Shown: positions 25,616 to 36,976 of the stretch, piece by piece
Layout of the letters: each line of letters starts with the position of its first letter
How positions within the stretch are numbered: the first letter of the stretch is position 1
Source of the DNA: an uncultured Reyranella sp.
Lineage (GTDB): Bacteria > Pseudomonadota > Alphaproteobacteria > Reyranellales > Reyranellaceae
Length of the DNA stretch: 64,000 bases
NCBI RefSeq assembly: GCF_945957355.1
Contig: NZ_CAMFKM010000008.1
Span: 166,442-230,441 of the forward strand
Direction of reading: 5' to 3'
Translations under genes and position numbers: made by a program
Notes under the pieces: generated by a model
What the model was told of the DNA's origin: nothing
Database searches by the model: none
The model's input: only the letters and a program-made list of their open reading frames with translations

Positions 25616-27196
25616 TCAGTGGGCCGCCGGGGCGTGGCCGCCGAGCTTGACCTTGCGCAGGGTGAGCGCGAGCGCCGCGGCGGAGAGCGAGATCGCCATG
25701 AGCGTCCAGAAGACGTCGATGAAGGCCAGGAACGAGGCCTGCGTCGCGACCTGCTGCCCGATCCAGGCGATGGCCTGCTTCTGGGCCTGCAGCGCCGAGC
25801 TGCCATGGCTGGTGAAGTAGTCGACCATCTGGCGCACCGTTTCCTGGTAGGCGGCGCTCGACGGCACCGACTGCTCGACCAGCCGGCTCTGGTGGAACTG
25901 TTCGCGGTGGGCCAGCACGTTGGACGAGAGAGCGATGCCGAGCGAGCCGCCGATGTTGCGGGCGACGTTGACCAGCGCGGACGCCTGGTCGACCTTGTCC
26001 GCCGCGATGCCTTCATAGGAGGCGGCTGTGATCGACAGGAAGATCAGCGGCAGGCCGACGCCCAGCAGCATGCGCGAGTGGGCGAGGTACCAGAAGCCGA
26101 CATCGCCGTAGATCGCGGTCAGATTGTACATCGAGAGCGCGATGATCGAGGCGCCGGCGACGATCAGGTACTTGGGCTGGATCTTCGTCAGCAGGCGCCC
26201 GGTGATGAACATCATCGCCATGGTGACGAGGCCCCCGGGTGACAGGACGAGGCCGGCCCAGGTGGCGGTGTAGCCGAGATCCTGCTGCACGAGCTGCGGC
26301 AGGAACTGAGTTGTCGCGAGCAGGATGGCGCCGGTCGCCAGCATCACGAGGAAGCAGGCGCCGAATTGCCGGGTTGCCACCAACCGGATGTCGATCGCCG
26401 GATTGCGACGGGTCATCTCCCACGGGATCATGAGGACGAAGGCCAGTGCGCAGACGGAAGCCACGGTGACGATGAAGCCAGAGCCGAACCAGTCGTCCTC
26501 CAGACCGCGATCGCACACGATCTCGAGCGCGCCGAGGAACGTGGCGACAAGCGCGAAGCCCACCAGATCGAAGCCGCCGTCGGTCCGCCGCAGCCTCTGC
26601 CGTTCCTCGACCTGGGCCCGCGTCTCGCGCAGCAGCAGGGCGATCGACACGATCGTCAGCAGGCCCACCGGCCCGTTGATCAGGAAGCACCAGTGCCAGG
26701 AGGCGTTGTCGGAAAGCCATCCGCCGAGCGTCGGCCCGACCACGGGCGCCACCACGACGGCGACGCCGAACAGGGCGAAGGCCTGCCCGCGCTTGGCCGG
26801 GGGAAATGTATCGACGAGGATCGACTGCGAGACCGGCACCATGCCGCCGCCGGCAATGCCCTGCAGGACGCGGAACAGCAGCAATGCCTGCAGGTTCCAG
26901 GCGAAGGCGCACAGCACCGAGCTGACGGTGAACAGGGCGAGGCAGGCGATGAAGAACCGCCGCCGGCCGATCCGGCGGACCAGGAAGCTGCTGGCCGTCA
27001 GGCTGATGGCATTTGAGACCAGGTAGGTGGTCACCACCCAGGACGCTTCATCCTCGCTGACGCCGAGGCCGCCCGCGATGTAGGGCAGGGCCACGTTCGC
27101 GATCGTGGTGTCGAGAACTTCCATGAAGGTGGCGATCGCCACCACCACGGCGATCAGCCAGGGGTTCGATACCCTGACCGTGTCGGCGGCGCTCAC
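25616..27196 (-). CDS. DHA2 family MFS efflux transporter (EmrB-like permease)
   Basis: 526 aa with 14 predicted transmembrane segments, as usual for EmrB/QacA permeases. The N-terminus VVVAIATFMEVLDTTIANVALPYIAGGLG holds the family motif D1 region, and LGGWLSDNASWHWCFLINGP is typical of EmrB. It exports drugs or other hydrophobic compounds, together with an adaptor and an outer-membrane channel (not encoded here). Its ATG overlaps the stop of the upstream EmrA-like gene by 4 bp. Confidence 0.93.
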   Translation of the reverse strand: MSAADTVRVSNPWLIAVVVAIATFMEVLDTTIANVALPYIAGGLGVSEDEASWVVTTYLVSNAISLTASSFLVRRIGRRRFFIACLALFTVSSVLCAFAWNLQALLLFRVLQGIAGGGMVPVSQSILVDTFPPAKRGQAFALFGVAVVVAPVVGPTLGGWLSDNASWHWCFLINGPVGLLTIVSIALLLRETRAQVEERQRLRRTDGGFDLVGFALVATFLGALEIVCDRGLEDDWFGSGFIVTVASVCALAFVLMIPWEMTRRNPAIDIRLVATRQFGACFLVMLATGAILLATTQFLPQLVQQDLGYTATWAGLVLSPGGLVTMAMMFITGRLLTKIQPKYLIVAGASIIALSMYNLTAIYGDVGFWYLAHSRMLLGVGLPLIFLSITAASYEGIAADKVDQASALVNVARNIGGSLGIALSSNVLAHREQFHQSRLVEQSVPSSAAYQETVRQMVDYFTSHGSSALQAQKQAIAWIGQQVATQASFLAFIDVFWTLMAISLSAAALALTLRKVKLGGHAPAAH

Positions 27197-28407
27197 AGCC
27201 AGCTCCGCAGCCGCTCGTAGAGGGACGGCGCCGGGTCGGTCCGCACCGTGGGGACCACGGACATGCCCGGTCCCAGCGCGACGTCGGTCGGCGCATGATC
27301 GATGACGACCTTCACCGGCACGCGCTGCACGATCTTCACGTAGTTGCCCGTCGCGTTTTCGGCGGGCAGCAGCGAAAAGGCGGTGCCGGATCCCGGCTGC
27401 ACGCTGGCGACGTGGCCGTGGATCTCGCGGCCGGGATAGGCGTCGATCCGGAAGCTCACCGGCTGACCCGGACGCATCGCGTCGAGCTGCGTCTCCTTGA
27501 AGTTGGCAACGACCCAGATCTCGTCGGGGACGAACATGGAGAGTGCCGTGCCGGCCTGCGCGAACTCGCCGACCGCGGCACCGAGCTGGACGATCCGCCC
27601 CGGCTGCGCCGCCGTCACCGTCGTGTAGGACAGGTTGAGCGCCGCCTGGTCGTGCTTTGCCTGCACCTCCTGCAGATTCGCCAATGCCGAGTTGCGTTGC
27701 GCCTCGAGCGCGTCCAGCTGGCGGTGTGCCACCGTAACGTTGGCCTGCGCGTTCGAGACCGTCGCTTGCTGCTGGTAGAGCTCGGACAGAGCCAGTTCGC
27801 CGGTCTGATGGCTCGACCAGCCTTCCTTCGTGAGCGTGCTGTAGCGTTCGGCCTGTTGTTGCGCATAGACCAGCCGCGCCTCGCTCAGCTTCACCTGGGT
27901 CTCGCTGGCGGCGATCTGCGCCTTCTGGACTTCGATCTGGGCAGCGATGTTGGCGATGTTCGCCTGCGCGGCGGCGATGGCGGCCTCGGCCTGGGCGAGC
28001 GCTACCCGGTAGTCGCGCTGGTCGATGCGGGCGATCACGTCGCCCGTGCCAACATGCTGGTTGTCGGTGACCGGGACCGACGTCAGGTAGCCCGGGACCT
28101 TGGGCGCGACCGCGAACTGTCGCGCCGCGATGAAGGCATCGTCGGTCGTCGCGAAGTGAGCGCTGTAGTCAAAATAGAGCCCGGCCGCCGAGACCGCGCC
28201 GACCAGGGCCAGGAGGCCGACGCCGCCGAGCAGCATGCGGCGCCCCGTGAAGCCTCCGCGCGGCGTCTTCTTCGAAGGTGCCTCGTCTGCGGTGGCCGGC
28301 TCGTCGCGAAGCAGTTTCTCCTGAGGCGGCGCCTCGGCCGGGGCCGGCGCGGGAGTGCTCTCCGTCGGACGGCGTAGCGGAATCAGGGTGCCAGGGCTGG
28401 GCGACAT
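27193..28407 (-). CDS. HlyD/EmrA-type membrane fusion protein
   Basis: 404 aa periplasmic adaptor. A Pro/Glu-rich cytoplasmic N-terminus (~50 residues) precedes one transmembrane helix (about 54-78), then the canonical FATTDDAFI motif, a biotinyl-lipoyl-like half (VPGYLTSVPVTDNQHVGTGDVIARID), a long coiled coil (about 125-240, with many QA repeats) and a beta-barrel domain. It links the EmrB-like permease to an outer-membrane factor. First gene of the emrA-emrB-small ORF-dps operon, divergent from the molybdoenzyme gene across 176 bp. Confidence 0.93.
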   Translation of the reverse strand: MSPSPGTLIPLRRPTESTPAPAPAEAPPQEKLLRDEPATADEAPSKKTPRGGFTGRRMLLGGVGLLALVGAVSAAGLYFDYSAHFATTDDAFIAARQFAVAPKVPGYLTSVPVTDNQHVGTGDVIARIDQRDYRVALAQAEAAIAAAQANIANIAAQIEVQKAQIAASETQVKLSEARLVYAQQQAERYSTLTKEGWSSHQTGELALSELYQQQATVSNAQANVTVAHRQLDALEAQRNSALANLQEVQAKHDQAALNLSYTTVTAAQPGRIVQLGAAVGEFAQAGTALSMFVPDEIWVVANFKETQLDAMRPGQPVSFRIDAYPGREIHGHVASVQPGSGTAFSLLPAENATGNYVKIVQRVPVKVVIDHAPTDVALGPGMSVVPTVRTDPAPSLYERLRSWL

Positions 28408-28549
28408 GACGTGGTCTCCTATCGCGGGCCACGCACCATTTGCGGGGCTGAACGAGAGGATAGAGACCGAGGCAAAACCGCCAATTCAGATGGACGTCTG
28501 ATGCGGGCAAACCTTCGTATAGGCAGTCGGCGGCGGCTTTTTCCGCGAA

Positions 28550-28571
28550 GATCGGATCACGACATCCGATC
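28550..28571. promoter_or_regulatory. Perfect inverted repeat upstream of the molybdoenzyme gene
   Basis: GATCGGAT, 6-nt spacer, ATCCGATC: a perfect 8-bp inverted repeat ending immediately before the GGGAG ribosome-binding site of the gene at 28584. It may be an operator for the divergent emrA/molybdoenzyme promoters or an RNA hairpin beside the ribosome-binding site. Confidence 0.4.
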
Positions 28572-28583
28572 GGGAGCAGGACC

Positions 28584-30878
<2,295 letters not shown>

Positions 30879-30891
30879 GGGAGGCGAGCCA

Positions 30892-32505
30892 ATGGCACCG
30901 CTCGAGATCGTCCTGATCCTGTTGTCGGCCGTGGTGGTGAGCGGCGCCTGCGCCCGCATGCTCCCGCTGCCGGTGCCCGTGCCGCTCGTCCAGATCGCGC
31001 TCGGCGTGTTCGTCGCCGCGGTCGCCAATCTCGGCGTCAGGCTGGATCCGCAGGTCTTCTTCGTGCTGTTCCTGCCGCCGCTGCTGTTCTTCGACGGCTG
31101 GCGGCTGCCCAAAGCCAGCCTGTTGCGGGACAAGGGAATGATCCTGGCGCTTGCGCTCGGTCTCGTCGTTTTCACCGTGCTCGGGCTGGGGCTGCTGATC
31201 CACTTGATGATTCCCGCCATGCCGCTCGCCGTGGCCTTCGCGCTCGCAGCGGTGATCTCGCCGACCGATCCGGTCGCGGTGAAGGCCATCGCCGCGCGTG
31301 TGCCCGTGCCGAAGCGGTTGATGCAACTGCTCGAAGGGGAGGCGTTGCTCAACGATGCGTCGGGTCTGGTTTGTCTGCGCTTTGCAGTGGTCGCCGCGCT
31401 GACCGGCACCTTCTCTTTGACCGACGCCGTCGGCAGCTTCGTGTGGGTGGCGGTCGGCGGGCTGGCGGCCGGATTCGCGGTGACCATCGTGGCGGCGCAG
31501 GCGAAGAACTGGGTGTCGCGCCGCTACGGCGAGGATGTCGGCGCCCAGATCCTGATCAGCCTGCTGATCCCTTTCGGAGCCTATTTCCTCGCTGACATGG
31601 CAGGCGCCTCGGGGATCCTCGCCGCCGTCGCCGCCGGCATCACCATGAGCCACGTCGAACAGGGCGGTGGGGCGCTTGCGGAGACCCGCGTGCGGCGCAG
31701 CGCCGTGTGGGAGACCATCCAGTTCGGGGCCAGCGGCGTCATCTTCATCCTGTTGGGCGAGCAATTGCCCCGGATCGCCAGCGGCGCCGCCGAGGTGGTG
31801 CATGAGGCAGGCCATGCCGAGGTTTTCTGGCTGCTCTTCTACGTCGCCGCGATCACTTTCGGTGTGGCTGCGTTGCGCTTCGCCTGGGTGTGGGTGCTGG
31901 TCCGCGTGGCACTCTGCCGGCAAGCGAGCTGGCGGCTGGTCGCGGCGCTCACGGTCGCAGGTGTCCGCGGCACCGTCACCCTGGCGGGCGTACTCTCCCT
32001 GCCATTCATGCTGGCCGACGGCAGCTCGTTCCCGGCGCGCGACCTGGCGGTGTTTCTTGCGGCAGGAGTCATCATCGCTTCACTGGTCGCGGCGACACTC
32101 ATCCTGCCGGGCCTGCTGCGTCGCCTCGGCTTCGCGGCCGAGCCGGGCGAGGAGGCGGCGGAGGACGCGGCTCGAGTCGCTGCCGGCGAGGCGGCGCTGG
32201 CGGCCATCGCCCGTGCCCAAGGTCGATTAGCGACCCGCCCCGACGACGCGGATCTGGGCGCGGAAGCGGCGACGCGCGCCATGGCACCCTATCGCCAGCG
32301 CATCGACGCGCTCTCTCGGTCGGGGGCCGAGGGAGACCTAGCGCGTCGCATCGAGGTCCTCGAGCGGGAGCTGGAGCTGATCGGCATGCGGGCGGAACGC
32401 GAGCGTCTGCTCCAGCTCACGCGCAGCGGCCACCTGTCCGACGAGGCGGCACGCAAGCTCGTGCGCGAGGTCGATCTCGTCGAGGCGCGCATCGCGGGTG
32501 CCTGA
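30892..32505 (+). CDS. CPA1-family Na+/H+ antiporter (NhaP-like)
   Basis: 537 aa: about 12 membrane helices in the first ~410 residues, then a cytoplasmic tail with coiled-coil character. Family motifs include LPPLLFFDGWRLP, the ion-binding region AAVISPTDPVAVKAI and LLEGEALLNDASGLV. It exchanges Na+ or K+ for H+. GGGAGG precedes the ATG and the gene follows the YdeP-type enzyme by 13 bp, so the two are likely co-transcribed, which would fit a shared role in pH or ion homeostasis. Confidence 0.95.
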   Translation: MAPLEIVLILLSAVVVSGACARMLPLPVPVPLVQIALGVFVAAVANLGVRLDPQVFFVLFLPPLLFFDGWRLPKASLLRDKGMILALALGLVVFTVLGLGLLIHLMIPAMPLAVAFALAAVISPTDPVAVKAIAARVPVPKRLMQLLEGEALLNDASGLVCLRFAVVAALTGTFSLTDAVGSFVWVAVGGLAAGFAVTIVAAQAKNWVSRRYGEDVGAQILISLLIPFGAYFLADMAGASGILAAVAAGITMSHVEQGGGALAETRVRRSAVWETIQFGASGVIFILLGEQLPRIASGAAEVVHEAGHAEVFWLLFYVAAITFGVAALRFAWVWVLVRVALCRQASWRLVAALTVAGVRGTVTLAGVLSLPFMLADGSSFPARDLAVFLAAGVIIASLVAATLILPGLLRRLGFAAEPGEEAAEDAARVAAGEAALAAIARAQGRLATRPDDADLGAEAATRAMAPYRQRIDALSRSGAEGDLARRIEVLERELELIGMRAERERLLQLTRSGHLSDEAARKLVREVDLVEARIAGA

Positions 32506-32580
32506 GGTTCACGCGCTCTTGAGAGGGCGGCGCAGGTTGCGCCGGCCATACTCCACTCCCACGACCGAAAGGTGTTCTCC

Positions 32581-33633
32581 ATGTCTCGATCGTCCTCTCG
32601 CAGCCCTCTCGTACCGCTGGCCGTCATCGCCCTGGTCGTGGCGGGGAGTGCGGCCGCGTTCGCCTATACGGCGGGGTGGCTATCGCCGGAGCGTCTCACG
32701 CCCGCCCGGCTCGTGGCAGCGCTGGCGCCGCCCGGCGGTCCGGCGCTTGGGCATCGGCGCAACCATGCCAAGGGCATCTGCTTCACCGGCGAGTTCCAGT
32801 CTAACGGCAACGGTGTGGCGCTATCGAAGGCGAAGGTCTTCACGGCCGGCGCCTGGCCGGTGCTCGGCCGATTCAATCTTGCGACGCCCAGTCCCAACGC
32901 CGCGGATGCGACCGTGCGCGTCCGCGGCATGGGACTGCAGATCACGACGCCCGACGGCGATGTCTGGCGCAGCGCCATGATCGACGCGCCGATCTTCGCG
33001 GTCTCGACGCCGCAGGCGTTCTACGACCTGCTCGAGTCGGCGCCCAAGGGGCCGGAGGCCATGAAGGCGTTCATCGGCCGCCATCCGGAGTTCATGGCTT
33101 TCGCCGGCTGGGCCGGGAGCGCACCCTGGACCTCGAGCTATGCGGAGGATCCGTTCAACAGCCTCAACTCCTTCCTGTTCACCGACGCGACCGGAACGAC
33201 CCGCGCTGTTCGCTGGTCGCTGCGGCCGGCAGCGACGCCGGTGCCGATCACGCCCGAGGAACTCGCCAAGAAGGGGGCGAACTATCTCGAGCAGGAGATC
33301 GCACAGAGGGTCGCCGGCGCGCCGCAGCGCTGGACCATGGTCGTGACCGTCGCGGAACCCGGTGACAACACCGCCGATCCCACCAAGGCCTGGCCGCAGG
33401 GACGGCGCACGGTCGAAGTCGGCACGCTCGTGGTGAACAAGGTCATCGCCGAGCCCGACGGTCCGTGCCGCGACATCAACTTCGACCCCACGACCCTGCC
33501 CCGCGGCGTCAGCGTGTCCGACGATCCGTTCCCCGCCGCGCGCTCATCGGTCTATGCCCGGTCCTACGACCTGCGGACCTCCGAGGCGAAGGACTATCCC
33601 CGCACGCCGGTCGCCGGGAGTGCCAAGCCATGA
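32581..33633 (+). CDS. Membrane-anchored catalase-family (SrpA-type) haem peroxidase
   Basis: 350 aa. One N-terminal helix (about residues 10-31) anchors or exports the enzyme, followed by a short catalase fold: distal His62 in RRNHAKGICFTGEF, a GRFNLATP strand, MGLQITTPDGD, and the proximal haem Tyr in the RSSVYARSYDLR region near the C-terminus. It lacks the long arms of true catalases and belongs to the catalase-related peroxidase group. ATG 32581 is chosen with GAAAGG 9 bases upstream; a GTG at 32572 is possible. Its stop overlaps the cytochrome b561 start (ATGA), suggesting b561 supplies electrons. Confidence 0.9.
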   Translation: MSRSSSRSPLVPLAVIALVVAGSAAAFAYTAGWLSPERLTPARLVAALAPPGGPALGHRRNHAKGICFTGEFQSNGNGVALSKAKVFTAGAWPVLGRFNLATPSPNAADATVRVRGMGLQITTPDGDVWRSAMIDAPIFAVSTPQAFYDLLESAPKGPEAMKAFIGRHPEFMAFAGWAGSAPWTSSYAEDPFNSLNSFLFTDATGTTRAVRWSLRPAATPVPITPEELAKKGANYLEQEIAQRVAGAPQRWTMVVTVAEPGDNTADPTKAWPQGRRTVEVGTLVVNKVIAEPDGPCRDINFDPTTLPRGVSVSDDPFPAARSSVYARSYDLRTSEAKDYPRTPVAGSAKP

Positions 33634-34196
33634 GCCGCACCATGACCCATGTTCGCTTCTCCGGCGCTCAGCGCCTGCTGCACTGGGCAATGGCTGCCGG
33701 CATCGTGGGGATGCTGTTCATCGGCGTGGGCATGCTCTCCACCGTTGCGCCGACCTATGTCCCCCTGGTCGCCACGCACAAGACCCTGGGCGTTGCGCTC
33801 TTCGCCCTCGTGCTCGTGCGCCTCGCCCTGCGCGTGACCCTCGGCGCACCGCCTCTGCCGGCCGACCTGCCGCCCCTGATGCGGCTCGGCGCCGTCCTCT
33901 CGCACTGGGCGCTCTATGGGTTGATGATCGTCATGCCGCTGCTGGGCTGGGCGATGTTGTCGGCGGCCGCCTATCCTGTGGTGCTGTTCGGCGGCATCCG
34001 GCTGCCGCCGATCCTGCCGCAGTCCGACTCGCTGCACACGCTGCTGTGGGCCGCGCACCGCTGGCTGGCCTTCGCCTTCTTTGCGCTGATCCTGCTCCAT
34101 GTCGCGGCGGCGCTGTTCCATGTGCTGGTCCGCCGCGACGGCGTCTTCGAGGCGATGTCGCCGCTGCCACAGGGCAGGACGACGCCCGAGAGGTGA
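33630..34196 (+). CDS. Cytochrome b561 family protein
   Basis: 188 aa, four transmembrane helices. His residues placed to bind two b haems occur in QRLLHWAM (His18), ATHKTLG, LSHWALYG and AHRWLAFAFFALILLHVA. Bacterial b561 proteins move electrons between quinol and periplasmic partners. It is translationally coupled to the catalase-fold peroxidase upstream, the most likely electron acceptor. Convergent with msrA, with 4 bp between stops. Confidence 0.93.
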   Translation: MSRTMTHVRFSGAQRLLHWAMAAGIVGMLFIGVGMLSTVAPTYVPLVATHKTLGVALFALVLVRLALRVTLGAPPLPADLPPLMRLGAVLSHWALYGLMIVMPLLGWAMLSAAAYPVVLFGGIRLPPILPQSDSLHTLLWAAHRWLAFAFFALILLHVAAALFHVLVRRDGVFEAMSPLPQGRTTPER

Positions 34197-34200
34197 GGGC

Positions 34201-34719
34201 TCAGGCGGCCTGACCGGCCTTTGCGCGGACCGGCAGCTTCCAGCCGGGCCGCACGAAGTGGCAGGTATAGCCGTTGGGGATGCGCTCCAGGTAATCCTGG
34301 TGCTCGGGCTCGGCTTCCCAGAAGTCGGAGACGGGTGTGACCTCGGTGACGACCTTGCCGGGCCACAGGCCGGAGGCGTCGACGTCGGCGATCGTGTCCT
34401 CGGCGACGCGGCGCTGCTCGTCGCTCGTGTAGAAGATCGCCGAGCGGTAGGAGGTGCCGCGGTCGTTGCCCTGGCGGTTCATCGTCGAGGGATCGTGGAT
34501 CTGGAAGAAGAACTCCAGCAGGGTGCGGAAGCTCAACTTCGCCGGATCGAAGATGATCTCGATCGCCTCGGCATGGCCGTCATGGTTGCGATAGGTCGCA
34601 TTCGAGACATGACCGCCGGTGTAGCCGACCCGTGTCGACACGACACCGGGCATGCGACGGATCAGGTCCTGCATGCCCCAGAAGCAGCCACCGGCAAGAA
34701 CTGCGCGTTCCTGGCTCAT
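34201..34719 (-). CDS. msrA: Peptide-methionine (S)-S-oxide reductase MsrA
   Basis: 172 aa. The catalytic motif GGCFWG has nucleophile Cys12, with YTGG and the [12 protein letters not shown] region typical of MsrA. No Cys pair is obvious at the C-terminus, so recycling probably uses another thiol. Start ATG 34719 overlaps the msrB stop by 4 bp. It repairs methionine-S-sulfoxide and works with MsrB, which reduces the R epimer. No signal peptide, so cytosolic. Confidence 0.96.
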   Translation of the reverse strand: MSQERAVLAGGCFWGMQDLIRRMPGVVSTRVGYTGGHVSNATYRNHDGHAEAIEIIFDPAKLSFRTLLEFFFQIHDPSTMNRQGNDRGTSYRSAIFYTSDEQRRVAEDTIADVDASGLWPGKVVTEVTPVSDFWEAEPEHQDYLERIPNGYTCHFVRPGWKLPVRAKAGQAA

Positions 34720-35165
34720 TTCACGTCCTCCACCTGGTCTAGATAGGCGCCATAGCCTGCCGCCTCCATGTCCTTGCGATGCACGAAGCGGAGCGAGGCC
34801 GAATTGATGCAGTAGCGCAGGCCGCCGCGGTCGCGCGGGCCGTCCGGGAACACATGACCGAGATGGCTGTCGCCATGCTTCGACCGCACCTCGATGCGCA
34901 TCATGCCGTGCGAGCCGTCCTGCAGTTCGGCGACGTTCGCCGGCTCGATCGGCTTGGTGAAGCTCGGCCAGCCGCATCCCGATTCGTACTTGTCGGACGA
35001 GGCGAAAAGAGGCTCGCCCGAGACGATGTCGACATAGATGCCGGGCTCCTTGTTGTGGAGCAGGGCGCCGGTGCCGGGGCGCTCGGTGCCACTCTGCTGC
35101 GTCACGTAGAACTGCTCCGGAGAAAGGTTTGCGACGGCCTCGGGAGTCTTCTTGTACGTCTGCAT
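34716..35165 (-). CDS. msrB: Peptide-methionine (R)-S-oxide reductase MsrB
   Basis: 149 aa. Catalytic Cys119 in [11 protein letters not shown] and a second Cys64 in SGCGWPSF, a likely resolving Cys. The two CxxC zinc sites of zinc-type MsrB are absent, so this is the zinc-free form. The motif [16 protein letters not shown] is intact. Upstream gene of the msrB-msrA pair, next to the peroxidase/b561 genes, forming an oxidant-repair neighbourhood. Confidence 0.96.
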   Translation of the reverse strand: MQTYKKTPEAVANLSPEQFYVTQQSGTERPGTGALLHNKEPGIYVDIVSGEPLFASSDKYESGCGWPSFTKPIEPANVAELQDGSHGMMRIEVRSKHGDSHLGHVFPDGPRDRGGLRYCINSASLRFVHRKDMEAAGYGAYLDQVEDVK

Positions 35166-35239
35166 TTCCTGCTCCTGATCACACCTGTCGGAAGTCTGTG
35201 AATATAGGGAGCCGAGGGTCTTGTGTCAGGGGGCGGGAA

Positions 35240-36130
35240 TCACCTCCGCCGCTGCACATAGTCGACCAGAACGCGCAGCTTCGGGGCGACGTTCCGGCGG
35301 CTTGGGTAGTAGAGGTAGAAGCCGGCGAAGCTGGGGCAGTAATCCTCGAGGATCGGCTCGAGTTCTCCGCGCGCGAACGGCGCGCGAAAGCTCTCCTCCA
35401 TGCCGAAGGTGATGCCGGCGCCGGCGACCGCGAGCTTGATCATCAACGCCATGTCGTTGGTGGCAAACCGGGGGGCGACGGCGACACTGAACTCCTTGTC
35501 GCCCTCGGCAAACTCCCAGCGATAGGGCGCGGCCTTGGGCGAGGGGCGCCAACCGATGCAGGTATGAGACGGAAGCTCGGCCGGGTGGTTCGGCACGCCG
35601 AAGCGCCGGCGGTAGGAGGGGGCGCACACCGCCAGTTGTCGCTCGTCGCCCGCCACCGGCACGGCGATCATGTCCTGCTCGATCACTTCCCCCAGGCGAA
35701 CGCCGGCGTCATAGCCTTCGGCCACGATGTCGACTGCGTGGTCGGTGACCGTGATGTCGAGATCGACCTCTGGATTGGCTTCAGCGAAACCCGCCAGAAG
35801 CGGTCCGGCCAGGAAGCGCTCGGCAATCGAGGAAACGGCGAGCCGCAAGCGGCCACGCGGCCGGCCCTGCAGCGCGGCGGTCTTCTCGAGGGCGGCGCGC
35901 ATCTCGGCCACCGCCGGGGCGATCTCGGCGTGCAGCCGCTCGCCGGCCTCGGTCAGGCTGACGCTTCGGGTTGTGCGCAGGACCAGAGCGATTCCGAGGC
36001 TGGCCTCGAGGCGCTGGATCGTCTGGCTGACGGCCGAGCGGGTCACGCCCAGCCGGTCTGCCGCCGCCCTGAAACTGCGCTCCTCAGCCACGAGCGCGAA
36101 AATGGATAGCGCGTTGAGATCGAGATCCAT
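35240..36130 (-). CDS. LysR family transcriptional regulator
   Basis: 296 aa. Winged helix-turn-helix at residues about 3-62 (SFRAAADRLGVTRSAVSQTIQRLE) followed by a two-lobed co-inducer domain. Divergent from an SDR gene across a 109-bp gap with a perfect inverted repeat suited to LysR binding, so regulation of the SDR / leader ORF / Atu4866-domain operon is likely. The effector is unknown. Confidence 0.93.
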   Translation of the reverse strand: MDLDLNALSIFALVAEERSFRAAADRLGVTRSAVSQTIQRLEASLGIALVLRTTRSVSLTEAGERLHAEIAPAVAEMRAALEKTAALQGRPRGRLRLAVSSIAERFLAGPLLAGFAEANPEVDLDITVTDHAVDIVAEGYDAGVRLGEVIEQDMIAVPVAGDERQLAVCAPSYRRRFGVPNHPAELPSHTCIGWRPSPKAAPYRWEFAEGDKEFSVAVAPRFATNDMALMIKLAVAGAGITFGMEESFRAPFARGELEPILEDYCPSFAGFYLYYPSRRNVAPKLRVLVDYVQRRR

Positions 36131-36162
36131 TGGTTAGCAATTCTTTCCAGACCGATAAGGGA

Positions 36163-36182
36163 TTGTCGTCTTATCACGACAA
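36163..36182. promoter_or_regulatory. LysR-type operator (inverted repeat)
   Basis: TTGTCGT and ACGACAA form a perfect 7-bp inverted repeat separated by 6 bp in the LysR/SDR intergenic region. It lies 33 bp from the LysR start and 58 bp from the SDR start, as expected for a LysR recognition site. Confidence 0.6.
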
Positions 36183-36239
36183 CGGCCTGGGCCCATGTTC
36201 CGAGCGAGCACACCGCTCGCAAACGAAAAGGACCCGATC

Positions 36240-36965
36240 ATGTCTCTCGATAAAGTCGCTCTCGTCACCGGCGCCTCAAGCGGCATTGGCGCCGGCATCG
36301 TCCGGGAACTCGCGGCTGCGGGGGCCAAGGTGATGCTGGGCGCGCGGCGCGTCGGCCATCTGGAGGCACTCGCCGCCGAGTTGACGGCGGCCGGCGGGAC
36401 GGCGCGCGTCTGCCCGCTCGACGTCACCGACCGAAAGAGCGTCGACGCTTTCGCCAATGCCGCGCGTGCGGCCTGGGGGAGGGTGGATGTCATCGTCAAC
36501 AACGCCGGCCTCATGCCGCTCTCCGCCATGGCCGCGATGAAGGTCGAGGAGTGGGAGCGCATGGTCGACGTGAACATCAAGGGCGTGCTCTACGGCATTG
36601 CCGCCGTGCTGCCGGAAATGACAGCGCGCGGCTCGGGACACGTGGTCAACATCGCCTCGATCGGCGCGCTGCAGGTTTTCCCGGCTGCCGCCGTCTATTG
36701 CGCGACCAAGTATGCGGTGCGCGCGATCTCGGACGGGCTGCGGATGGAGAACGACAAGATCCGCGTCACCTGCATCCATCCCGGCGTCGTCGAAAGCGAG
36801 CTGGCCAGCACCATCACCGATCCGGTCGCCGCCGAAGCGATGAAGATCTATCGCACGATTGCCCTCAAGCCGGACGCGATCGCCCGGGCTGTCCGCTTCG
36901 CCATCGAGCAACCCGCCGATGTCGACGTGAACGAGATCGTCGTTCGTCCTGTAGCGGCCGCATGA
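36240..36965 (+). CDS. SDR family oxidoreductase (YdfG-like)
   Basis: 241 aa classical SDR with TGASSGIG near residue 10, NNAG at about 84, catalytic Ser in NIASIG and Tyr-x3-Lys in YCATK. The C-terminus IALKPDAIARAVRFAIEQPADVDVNEIVVRP matches the 3-hydroxy acid/serine dehydrogenase-like subgroup. ATG 36240 is preceded by AAAAGGA at 7 bp. Controlled most likely by the divergent LysR regulator. NADP-dependent reduction of a carbonyl is expected; substrate unknown. Confidence 0.92.
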   Translation: MSLDKVALVTGASSGIGAGIVRELAAAGAKVMLGARRVGHLEALAAELTAAGGTARVCPLDVTDRKSVDAFANAARAAWGRVDVIVNNAGLMPLSAMAAMKVEEWERMVDVNIKGVLYGIAAVLPEMTARGSGHVVNIASIGALQVFPAAAVYCATKYAVRAISDGLRMENDKIRVTCIHPGVVESELASTITDPVAAEAMKIYRTIALKPDAIARAVRFAIEQPADVDVNEIVVRPVAAA

Positions 36966-36976
36966 GGAGCTGAGCC

